Below are positions 1 to 9,506 of a DNA stretch of 64,000 bases, piece by piece (the first letter of the stretch is position 1; each line of letters starts with the position of its first letter). Under the pieces are notes generated by a model that saw only the letters and a program-made list of their open reading frames with translations, made no database searches and was not told the DNA's origin. This DNA is from Mesostigma viride (lineage: Eukaryota; Streptophyta; Mesostigmatophyceae; Mesostigmatales; Mesostigmataceae), in assembly GCA_009746045.1 (NCBI GenBank), contig RPFO01000072.1, positions 4,530,245-4,594,244 on the forward strand, read 5' to 3'. Made by a program: the position numbers and the translations under genes.

Positions 1-1956
1 CTGCACATTCTTGATCGCTTTCACAGAATTAAATACACTGGCAAGGGAGGTTTTAAAATTGACCAAGGGTATGCTACCCCAGCCAAACTTTCTCAGCTTA
101 TCAGATGCCACAACAATTCTAGGAGAGCTCAGAAAATTTTGACCCAAGATGATAGGGCCATCATAATCTTCAAGCACAAGAAATGTGACATCCTCACCCA
201 TGAAGGGTACCAGCACCTCTCCCAATACCATAATGTGTGTCCTGCCACTAAAGTCAGACACCCAAGCACAACTAGGCGAAAGCACCTGCCGTTGACCTGT
301 ATGTTGAGATCCCATAACAGAAACCTCAGCATTGGTATCTACCTCTAGGACAGCATCCTCGGACTCCTCCAACTGGCTGAGCTTGGACACCCGAGGTCCT
401 TGCTTGGCTTTTTGCATAGCCAGCACCACATCTTTCAGGCCCACACCTCTATGCTTAGTGAGGCTAGAGGGGACCACATCTGCCTGTCCTAAGGATGGAA
501 AGTTAACCGATCCAGGGGTCTGGCCAGGACTTACCCGGGGATTACTTCCAGCTTGAACGTGATGATCAGGGATGACGTCATGACCAACTGGCAAGGTTGT
601 CACATCAGGAGCTACTGCCTCTGCTTCAGCACCCCTTAGACGTACATATGACCACGACAGACGGTGCACATTCTGGGGAGGATCCTCCATCTTCACCCAG
701 CACTTGTGCCCAGCTAGTTCCACCCTGGTCACTACTCCAGGGTGCCAGCTACCACGCTTGCCTGCAAGCTTGGGCTCTTTCCACACAATTACCCTCTGGC
801 CAACAACAGGTTTCAGAACACTCCAGCCCTTGTCTTTCTGCCTCAACTTGGCAAACTTGAACATAAGGCTATCTTTCCAGGCTTGCTCAACCTCAGTAGG
901 GAGCTCCCGAAGATGCAATGATAATGGAGTCACAGGGACCTCTCCAACATACATGGATGCCCTGACATTCAATCTGTCCTCAACTGACCTTAACCAGGCC
1001 GTCTTGATAATAGCTGGAACCAATCTTGGAATCTTCTTCTCCGTCAGCAGAATAGTCTTGAGTTCTCTGATTGTCCTCTCCACCACGCCTTGACTGCCAT
1101 GGGACTCCCTGTGTACAATAAATAACTCAGGGAGGTCTTCATTCCCCATGCAGCACTCAAATTCTAAATCACACTGCAGCTGGATCACTGGTTTCATTCT
1201 GGATCTGATAGCCTGGAGCCCAGCCACCAAACATGGCTTAGACTTGTCTTGCAACAGCTCCAGCACCTTGTACTTGGTATATCTATCAACACCAACCAAC
1301 AAAATCAGTTTCCTGATTTCTTGGATATCACATTGTACATATCCAGGCTGCAACACAGGTTGTCTGACATGAGACTTCTTAGGCTTGGGAGCAACCAGCC
1401 TACAGGAACAAGCCTCAGCAACCTGTTTTACTGCATTAAACAAAGATGTCCCTCCCAGCCTCCTTGCAAACTGGAGTGCCTGGGCAGCATGACCAAACAT
1501 GTGATGCAATCTCAATGCAATGTTTGACACAAGAGACATTTTATTAAATACAGGTGAGGTGCTGGGAACAGCACGCTCACTTACAACCATGCTCCCCATT
1601 GCATCATTCAGGCCATCAGCCTCACCCTCCTCCTCTAGAGGAGCTTCCTGCCCTAAGGCAGGACTTCCACGCTCCAACATTGAAGGAGTACGCAAACTAC
1701 CTCCAAGAGCCATGTGGGAACGTTGTTGCCTTGTGGTAACTGCTTTCACCATGGTGACGTGGGAAGACCCAGTCACTACCCCATTGTGTTCTTCCTCCAT
1801 GGATGCACCCTCAACCTGTGCAGGGGGACTCTCAACCTTAAGTGGGAGACTCTCAACCTGTGCAGGGAGCAAATCAACTTCATCCAGAGTAATGGGGGGG
1901 TCACTCTTAGCCCCCTCCCTGGCGGACCCTAGCAAGCCCAGGGAAGGCTGAGCCCG
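1..1956 (-). CDS. LTR-retrotransposon pol, partial: integrase then aspartic protease
   Basis: The frame stays open from 1956 to the window edge, in the same frame as the upstream gag, from which it is separated only by the TGA at 1957-1959. After an acidic linker (about 1950-1530) comes an integrase. Its HHCC-like zinc region is LHHMFGH near 1510-1485 with Cys-x-Cys near 1400. The core carries VQCDIQ, VGVDRYTKY, QLQCDLEF and SQGVVERTIREL; the catalytic residues would be the two QCD Asp and the Glu of VVER, with 29 residues between the last pair. A C-terminal VGQRVIVW / GSWHPGVVTRV module follows near 790-690. A retropepsin-like segment comes next: VDTNAEVSVM at about 342-313, then GPIILGQNFL at about 159-130. 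Reverse transcriptase and RNase H are not in view and may lie beyond position 1. The active site reads D-T-N where D-T/S-G is usual. Family membership is clear; activity is unknown. Confidence 0.8.
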
Positions 1957-3030
1957 TCAGGTTGGGTTGTTATACCCACCTTGGCCCCTTTGCTTACGCC
2001 AGCTAGGGCAGTCCTTACGGATGTGGCCCTGCTGGTGACAGAAATAACATGTGATACGAGGTGTCCCCACCCCAGGTGGTCCCCGCTGGGACCCCACCCT
2101 GTTGAAATCAAATCTGGGACGCTGAGCCGCTGGCTGCTCCTGGGAAGGACCTCCACGACGCTTGAAGCCACTGAAGCCCTTGGCCTGGAAGCCCCCCCGC
2201 TTGGAAGGCCCTGACCTTGGTGGACCATAACCGTTGGAGGGCTGCCCCCCCCATTGGTTGCCCTTGACCTTGGGAACACTGCCCCCTGCTGCAGCTGCCA
2301 TATCCACCTTATCCTTCTCCTTCTGCTTCTCCCTGGCCTTGTCTGCCTCCTTCTTGCCTCCCACATACTTGCCCCTGAAATAATCCTTGATCTTGGCCAC
2401 CATAGCAGCCCAGGTGGTGCATGTACGCATGTGCACCTGCAGGTTATCCAAGGTGACCTCATCCAATCCCAGGCTACCTAGGAAATCATCCATGGCAATC
2501 TCATCTGACACTACATACCCCTTGCCAGCACAATTGTGCCTGAGCTCCTGAAAATCCTCAAATGCCTGCAGAATCAGACCCTCAGCCTTGAAATCAATGT
2601 ACTCCTTCTTCCAAAAGGAGCCATCACTAGCCCTCTTATCATCTAGGAACACCTCAAACTCAGCTATAAAAACCTCCCAGGAATCTCCATCCTCAAACTT
2701 GTCATTTACATACTTCTGCACCCTCTTGGGACACTTAAGAAGGTACTGTGACATACACAGCACCTGCAGAGGATTGTTACCATTATATAAGCCCTTATAT
2801 CCCTTAAGGTGCCTAATGGTAATATCCTTATCCTTAACAGTCCAGTGCTCCTTGAGACTGGGAAGCTGGTTAAGAATAGCAAAGCCCTCCTGGGCCTTGG
2901 CTCTGCGGGGCTGCTCTGCTGCTGCTGGGCGATTAAAATTCTGATTAAAATTCTGACCCCGCAGCATTTGTTCGCCGCGTATCTCGCCGTCTTCCAAACC
3001 CTGCATGGTCGCTGCGAATGCCGATGACAA
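1957..3030 (-). CDS. Retrotransposon Gag polyprotein with CCHC zinc knuckle
   Basis: This 357-residue ORF has a helical, charged N-terminal two thirds typical of retrotransposon capsid (for example residues around PSLKEHWTVKDKDITIRHL and WEVFIAEFEVFLDD). A Lys/Glu-rich linker follows, then a Gly/Arg/Pro-rich nucleocapsid. A single zinc knuckle, CYFCHQQGHIRKDC (C-x2-C-x4-H-x4-C), lies at residues 328-341, close to the C-terminus. The protein would package the element RNA in a cytoplasmic particle. The stop is TGA, followed at once by CGG and by the open pol frame, so a Gag-Pol product by stop readthrough is plausible. Ty3/gypsy-like affiliation is an inference from the Gag and integrase character. 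Confidence 0.85.
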   Translation of the reverse strand: MSSAFAATMQGLEDGEIRGEQMLRGQNFNQNFNRPAAAEQPRRAKAQEGFAILNQLPSLKEHWTVKDKDITIRHLKGYKGLYNGNNPLQVLCMSQYLLKCPKRVQKYVNDKFEDGDSWEVFIAEFEVFLDDKRASDGSFWKKEYIDFKAEGLILQAFEDFQELRHNCAGKGYVVSDEIAMDDFLGSLGLDEVTLDNLQVHMRTCTTWAAMVAKIKDYFRGKYVGGKKEADKAREKQKEKDKVDMAAAAGGSVPKVKGNQWGGQPSNGYGPPRSGPSKRGGFQAKGFSGFKRRGGPSQEQPAAQRPRFDFNRVGSQRGPPGVGTPRITCYFCHQQGHIRKDCPSWRKQRGQGGYNNPT

Positions 3031-3157
3031 CTGTCGATGCCGATGCCGATGCTGAAGAAAGAATACTGCTGGGGAATTAATAAATTAATCCCTTAAGCTC
3101 TGGAACCACGAAAAAAAATTTTCCTGAATTAATTCTCTGTTAATTATAACAGAAAAT

Positions 3158-3754
3158 TTAATCCAGCCGCATATCGTCGCGCGGAAACTGCAATACGTTA
3201 TCCAAAATCTGCTGCACAATACTCGGATATAAATCAGGAAGCCCCTCGCTGTTTTCACCTGGCTCCTCAGCGTTTGATTGCCGCTGAATCGAAGCAGCGA
3301 CGTTTATGATACCGTTGACTGACGACGCCCACCCGTTGTTGCTAACCGGAACTGCGACAGTCGGAAGAGTCGCCGAAATTCCAGACCACGCTGTCGCCAA
3401 CGCCAGAACACCCAAGCCGTAGGTGCGAAGCGCCGAAATTACTTGAGCTTGCTCGTCTGATCCCGACGCTGCAAGCCTTCGGAAAATATGGGAATTTTCC
3501 GACAGGATTTCCAAATCTTGAGTAAGGTCGTCGACGAACTGATGCAGATCGTTAGAAACTGGCGGCCGGCTGACGAGCGCTTGAGACAGCGAAGGTTGAA
3601 CAGCACGCGAATGCAGCGCAGCAGTTGACGCCGTACGTTGAACGTTGAAATTAAAGCCTGAAGACGATGGAGCCGACGCACGCTCGGGAGATGGCTCACG
3701 ATATTCACGCGTGTTTCCCATATAATGGAAAAACACCGTAAAAATTGCCGACAC
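3158..3754 (-). CDS. Unrecognised ORF upstream of gag
   Basis: This 198-residue ORF lies 127 bp upstream of gag on the same strand. The first Met is at 3754; a second Met beginning MGNTREYREPSPE may be the real start. The N-terminus is Ser/Pro-rich. The middle is helical (FVDDLTQDLEILSENSH), followed by a short hydrophobic stretch (GLGVLALATAWSGISATL) and an acidic tail ending FPRDDMRLD. I do not recognise a domain. It could be an accessory or leader ORF of the retrotransposon or an older neighbouring insertion. Confidence 0.5.
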   Translation of the reverse strand: MSAIFTVFFHYMGNTREYREPSPERASAPSSSGFNFNVQRTASTAALHSRAVQPSLSQALVSRPPVSNDLHQFVDDLTQDLEILSENSHIFRRLAASGSDEQAQVISALRTYGLGVLALATAWSGISATLPTVAVPVSNNGWASSVNGIINVAASIQRQSNAEEPGENSEGLPDLYPSIVQQILDNVLQFPRDDMRLD

Positions 3755-4429
3755 CAGAAATCAATGCCGTAATCAGTAGATTACGAACTCGCTTGTAATT
3801 CGAGTTAACGAAACTGTGGCTGAACTGTGGTTCAGCCTGCACTGATTAATATCTACAGAGGAAGTAGTTATATTAATCAATAGGTTTACGTTGCTGGTTA
3901 TGGTTACCAGCACAGAACGCACGAGGCACGTGAGAACCGTCGCCGAAGGTGCGAGGACACAGGTGCAGGGAAAGTGGTGCTACCAAGTGGCAGCGTCCTG
4001 CTCGTTATATACTAATTGTGACGCAGTCACATCCAGATGACTGATAGGACAGATCATCTCACAATATTGCTGTCCTTCACTCTGGACCAGCAGATCTCGA
4101 CTCGTTATCCATAAATAGTCACATCAGTGTCCTGTCGCACAAGTCCTGTCACTATTTGTTACGTCTAATCAATAGCATTGAATAGACCGCAGTGTCGGAG
4201 ACTAAATGTCCTATCGTACACTGTGACAAGACGCCGTATGCCACGTGTCACTTGAAGAACCACCGTAGAATCACTGAATCCAAGTAGAATGTAGTAGAAC
4301 AGTATCTTGCTCATATCTCGAGCAATACTCATCAGAATGAACCCGTTTCTGGATTGTAGTAACCGGAAGTAGAATCTCTACAAGCCAAGTAGCTTAGTAG
4401 AATAATATTGCTTGCCAGGCAATATTAAC
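3755..4429. other. Gap with no gene; possible LTR or leader of the element
   Basis: No coding signal is visible. On the minus strand a TATA-like TATATAA lies near 4003-4009, upstream of the 198-residue ORF. A short palindromic CTGGTAACCATAACCAG occurs at about 3893-3909 on the same strand and could be near a primer-binding site. I could not identify two matching LTRs because only one end of the element is in the window. Confidence 0.3.
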
Positions 4430-6261
4430 TCATACAGCGTGCGGATGACGCCGGTAATCAGGGGAGTGGTGACGCGAGCGCGAGCATTGAAGTACAGCCC
4501 ATAGAGCGTCCCAGAGCACAGCATTAAAAGCCTTGATGAAGTCGACGAAGATCAGGATGGCGGGAAACTCACCAGGTTGCAGGAGAGCGATTTCCTCGAA
4601 TAGGCAACGCGCGACGAAGATGGCCATGACGGTGTTGCGCCCAGGACGTCGAAAGCCCATTTGACTTCCCCCTAGGTGATGCAGTCGAGAGCAGAACGAA
4701 GGCGGTTGAGGATCATGCGCATGAACAACTTGAGTGTGGCGCTCTGCATGGATGCAGACTCCTCGGTATAGTTGGCGGGGTCGTCAGGGGAAACTTTGTT
4801 TTTGTACAGCATAATACGGTAGCTGTGCTGCTACTCAGGAATCGGCGGCGCGTCGGCAAGCAGGATCCGGTGCAGACGTCAAGCAGGAACCCCGTGAGCG
4901 CCGTCAGCTTAATCACCGGGGCTGGGAGCTGATCAGGTCCAACGGCGGCGCGTAGAAGCGGAGTTGCTTGGCGGCGGTGCTCAGCTAGAGCTCGGTGAAC
5001 GGCGGTAGCTCGTTAATTGGGGCCGGTCGGCCAGGGGTTCCGTCAGGGCTGGGTACGTGTATAGTCCTGCATGCTCAGCGGCGGGCGGCGTAGTGGGCGG
5101 CGCAGGGACGTCCGCAGGCGCTACATACTGCCGGCCAGGCGTGCGCCCGCCAGAGGGCCATGACTAGCGGCGGAGGCGGCGGGGGGGCGCCGGGCAGCCG
5201 GGACTGGGAGGAATACCACTCGTCCAGCTGCTGCTGCGGTGAGCCAGAGAGCCGGCGTCCGCGGCGCCGGCTGCGCGCCGCCGGCGGGCCGTTGGGCGTG
5301 ACGCACGCAGGCGTGTCCAGGCGTACTTGCCGTGCTGGTCCTTGATTGAGGTGGGCGAAGTCCTCGCAGACATGAAGGTCCTCCTGCTCCTTGGTTGCCT
5401 GCATGCCGGATGTCCGAGTGGTAATCGGCTTTGAGGCGGGCGTAGTGGGCGGGGTCGCGGTTGTTGCGCACGGGCTTGCCGGGCGCGGATGACGGCGGGG
5501 AGCCGGTGCAGGCTGGTGAAGCGGGGCGGGCGACGGGGGGGTAGCATGCAGGGCCCCGGCCGCGGGCAGCTTGCCAGCGAGGTGCGAAGGGCCGATGCCG
5601 TGCCGGTAGCGAACAGCTGGGCGTGGCTGGCCGGGATGTCCAGCGCGTCGACGAACGCCTCTGCCGCGCGCTTGCGGGCGCGTTTTTCAGGGAAGTCCTC
5701 CAGAGCGTCGTCAGATTTCTCAAGCAACTGCAGTGTGCGCAAATCAGGTGATGCCACCGGTGCTTACGAAAGGGCGAGGGGAATCGCAGGCGGATGCGGG
5801 CGGTGACGATGCGACGATCGGAGCGCAGCAGGGGGATCATGTGCGACCGAGCAGCTAGTACAGTTCCTTGATGACGCTTGCGCATTACACTGACATATAT
5901 AGTCGATGCAGCGTTCAGTGCCAGTTGGCGAGGTGTGTGTGACCAAAGCATCTGGACTATGTGGAAATCGGATGTTGCATATGGCAGTGACCAAATCGCA
6001 TGTCGTGAGCAAATCAGCAAAAAATTCAGTGTTGGCTTTGGAGACCGTACCGTTGGGGGCGTGCTGACATCCGCCAGTACCCGGTGGTAGCGATGCGTTG
6101 GCGTCCAGTAGCAGAGCGAGGTCATAGTTGCGACCAGGGATTAGATGCCGTTCGCCAGGTTCTCCAGCGCATGTAGCAAAGAAGTCCTTGCGATCTTGTT
6201 CTAGGTGGCCGGGTTGGTCAGTACGCCGTACGGAGCCGCAAAAATACGGGAAAACGTACAC
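4430..6261 (-). pseudogene. Degenerate non-LTR (LINE) retrotransposon: endonuclease and RT fragments
   Basis: The 5' part (6261-5764) reads as the C-terminal half of an exonuclease-endonuclease-phosphatase domain: ALLLDANASLPPG (catalytic Asp/Asn), then an N..FFADLL..CDLV stretch, then THTSPTGTERCIDYI, the usual Ser/Thr-Gly...IDYI block. The 3' part (4660-4430) carries a reverse-transcriptase palm fragment, ILIFVDFIKAFNAVLWDALW, which matches the LINE FVDFxKAFDxV motif with N in place of the second D. The 1.1 kb between them is open only in overlapping GC-rich frames with no consistent reading, and the YADD region is missing. The element is truncated and frameshifted. Reading direction and domain order fit a minus-strand LINE. 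Confidence 0.7.
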
Positions 6262-6587
6262 TGAAGGCCTCCGCGTATTATATACACGTATTTATTTTAG
6301 AATACGCGATTTGGACTTGGAATTTTTCGGGGGTACCAGCGGGCAGCGGGCACTGGCGCGGTGCCCAGGTTCTGGGCGCGGCGCGTTCACTGCACATTTG
6401 AGATTTTTACTACTAGAAGTAGATGCGTACAGTTCTTTCCATAAAGCGCAAGCCTTGCAAAACCTTAATTGGCCGGTAGGAGACAGCTAGGACTAGGTAC
6501 ATAACGCATAATGCCAGCAAATGCCAACTGTGCTACTGACGGTGTAATGCAATATAGCGACAACGAGGCCAGTGCGACTGTGCGATA

Positions 6588-7128
6588 GTGTGCAGCCACT
6601 TTCGATTTGCGGCCATGCCGAAGAAAGGGCCTGAATGGGATTTCGTTGTCGAGAAGAAAGAAGCAGTCACAGATACTGTTAGTAACACAACGCAGTATGT
6701 GTCGAAGATGTTCTGCTCATTTTGCAACAAGAAGTTCTCCTACAAGGCGCGCGGGGCCAATCAGCGTATTCCGAGTCCGTGCACACTTTGCCGGAATCGC
6801 AGGGGAAGGGATGTTACCCTGCGACAAAATTCCACCGAATATCCGGAGCAGGTTTATCAGGATTGCTAACAACAAGTTGCAGAAGTCAGACGCCAAGAAG
6901 CAGCACCATTTGAACAGGGCCATGGCGGAGATGGGAGGGGCTGCGCCGGCTGACTTACAAGTCTTCGGTTCCCAACAAAGGCCAGCTGAGCATCACCAAA
7001 TGGGTTTTTCCCGTCGACGAGAAAGGTGTCCACCTGCTGGCTGCCGAATTTTTTATCAATTAAGAACGGCATTGCCTGCAATGCGCTGCCGTTAAGAAAG
7101 CATGGTCATGCTGGCTTAAATAATTGCA
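6588..7128 (+). pseudogene. hAT-type transposase N-terminus (BED zinc finger), frameshifted
   Basis: Three frames must be joined to read it. The first gives MPKKGPEWDFV and MFCSFCNKKFSYKARGANQ, the start of a BED finger with C-x2-C. The second gives HFAGIAGEGMLPCDKIPPNI, matching the usual H-L-x-G-I-x-G-x-G-V-x-P-C...P block, and a basic region. The third gives SITKWVFPVDEKGVHLLAAE and then FLSIKNGIACNALPLRK, the FFI..GIAFNA-like start of a hAT core. Two frameshifts separate them and the catalytic core is absent. This is a decayed DNA-transposon fragment. Confidence 0.6.
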
Positions 7129-7168
7129 TGGACCAACGTGGAGTAATCTCCATGGCAGCGGGGGTGCT

Positions 7169-7372
7169 GTTGTGCATTTTGTCAACGATGAATGTGTGTG
7201 CACATGTGTGTATGTGTATGGAGCTTGTTGTGGGATCCTTGAGAGCAAGGTCCTTGTGTCTTATATCCTCTGCTGTTGTGCATTTTGTCAATGATGAATG
7301 TGTGTGCACATGTGTGTATGTGTATGGAGCTTGTTGTGGAGCATGGTCCTTAATTGTGTCTTATATCCTCTC
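7169..7372 (+). repeat. Two-copy direct duplication of about 104 bp
   Basis: The block beginning GTTGTGCATTTTGTCAA, running through a TGTGTGTGCACATG stretch and ending near CTTATATCCTCT, occurs twice in tandem with few differences, just 3' of the hAT remnant. Confidence 0.7.
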
Positions 7373-7626
7373 ATGCATTATATAGTGGATGGCTTTCCTT
7401 ACAATTCCCGTTGCAGCCTGCTCCCCCCTGCATTTAACAAATCATAGTCAGATAGGATTGCAGGGCACAAATGGATAAGCATATACACCAAATTTCAGTT
7501 GCAATAACTGCATGACCATCATCAAGGAGCGTGCTAATTATTGGGTGACTGACAATTGGACCACAAAAAACTGTCGCGTATTTTAGGTCCGCGTACTTTA
7601 CAGGTCCGCGTATTATACCCCGTATT
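7373..7626. other. Non-coding spacer with short GTCCGCGTATT repeats
   Basis: No gene is visible. Near 7570-7650 the block TTTTAGGTCCGCGTATTATA, or parts of it, recurs several times next to CCCCGTA. Similar CGTATTATATACACGTATTT sequence lies at about 6270-6300, beside the LINE 5' end. Confidence 0.45.
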
Positions 7627-8288
7627 TTAGGTCCGCGTATTATACCCCGTACACGTATTTGCCATGCAACCCGGGCCGGAGTGGGGTGCGTAACCGACGC
7701 CCACCGTCATGGCGTAGGTCGAGTACGTGGCCCTCCACCGAATGAAAAGTGGCCACAAGGAGCCGAGCGTTGACCAGCTGGGGTTCGCCCATGTGGCGTG
7801 TGGCGAGCGGGGAGCAGGAAGCATAGTTCTAGAAATGTACTCTATAGGTTGTAAGCCCTGGCCCTGATCCTGCATGGAGGAGAACACCACCTATGGCTAC
7901 CTTATACTAGCATCTGTAGCTACCACGAACAGTTTTGTTATATCAGGAAGGATGAGGACAGGAGGGGTGAGGAGGAGGGATTTTAAGCAAACAAATGCCG
8001 AGTACTGACACTCTTCACTCCGGCCACACAAAAGGTATATCCTTCTTTAACAAATTAATGATTAATTCGCGCCGCTATAGTGGCGAAACGAGGAATAAAA
8101 CGTCTAAAATAGGAAGCAATTCCTAAGAAACTACGTACACTGTTAACATCAGTAGGGGTAGGCCAGTCCTGAATAGACCTAGTTTTATCAGGAATCATCG
8201 GTAGCAACACCACCATCCGACAACTGACATGTCCTAGTAGGAACGGTACACTCCTACCAGAGCGTACTTTACGGCACGGCGAGCCCAT
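7627..8288 (-). pseudogene. Ty3/gypsy-type RT thumb and RNase H remnant
   Basis: Two minus-strand frames read as one decayed pol segment. The first (8288-8055) contains IPDKTRSIQDWPTPT followed by VNSVRSFLGIASYFRRFIPR, the highly recognisable RT-RNase H connection of Ty3/gypsy elements (VRSFLGLxxYYRRFI). The second (7890-7627) begins MVFSSMQDQGQGLQPIEYIS, matching the RNase H block Q...LQPIxYxSR. The frames do not join, and upstream and downstream domains are missing. Confidence 0.65.
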
Positions 8289-9506
8289 AAGGAGTTTTCA
8301 GCCCATGATTATCTCTAATACCAATTCATATGTAAGATCACGAAGTGGGCATGTCGCGTTTGCGTGCCATTATTATATCCTAGCCTATATAACTTGGAAG
8401 GCATATCCATAGCAATAGAGTACTCATGTGTGTGATCCATGCACAATATGTAAAATCCAGTGTGATGCTGGTCACGGACATACTTGGCCGCCGACCTCAT
8501 GACAGGCAACTCCGCAGCCAACCAGCTGTAGAATAAATTATAAACCATGATGCTTTATTTGGAAAGCAACCAAAACATTCACATTTAATTTCAAAAGATA
8601 TCGACAAGAATACAAGTGTTGTCTAGTCGTATACTGTCGTACTTGTGCGTCACTGTCCGAATAAGGCTAAGCGGTTCTTCATAACCTAGCAGGCCTCAAG
8701 TGACGCCACACTGCTCCGCTTGGCTTACGGCTGGCAGTGTCCTTAACCCAAGCGCCCCCTATCCTGTCTACCTACTATCCCGCTTACCCCAGCTATGGCT
8801 CACTGGCCAACGACGACCGGGTTCCTTCCCGAGTCTCGCCCACAATACACACACCATCTTGACGAAACCAAACCGTTATCGTTTCCGTCAACCAATCTCA
8901 TGACAATTACTCATTGCAACCACTCTCGGGGGCTGCTCCGGATTGTTCCACTATTAAACCCCTTGACTACAACACCAAGTTGTGAGGGAGAGTAACGAGC
9001 GAACAACGACCACCATGGCCGCTGCCGTGCTCCTAAATACCTCCGAAAATCCCGGCATCCATGCGCTGTCGCATTTGCCAGCAAGCCGCCTGACGTGCCG
9101 TTAGACTGCCATCAAAATGCAGAGCAATTCTGTTCGACAGCCACATGCGAGCCAGCACACCGCACACTACGATCTGCGTATCTAGCTTTGTCAGATGGAC
9201 TGAACATCATTCCGTCTGGACAATACAAAAGATTCGTAACTGCCAAATGTCACGCACCGGAATATTGCGCAAGCCACCAAGGCTTTGCGCCCCAAAGTCT
9301 TGCGCCTGAACCTAAGTCAGGTCACCTAAGACTGTCACTCTAGAAATTCAGGCCTTTCCGGCGCGGCGCTCCACACCGGCCCAAGGAACAAAGCCTGCGG
9401 CCTATTGAATCGGAACCAACCAAACGTCGGTAACGATTCCGATTACGGCAAGTTACCGCGTAATTCTTGAGTGCGCGGACGTAAATGATCACGGACGTGA
9501 CACGCA
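8289..9506. other. No recognisable gene
   Basis: Only short ORFs with no identifiable domain occur here, and the base composition is mixed. A 77-residue minus-strand ORF at 8315-8548 may be more decayed retroelement, but nothing in it is diagnostic. Confidence 0.5.
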
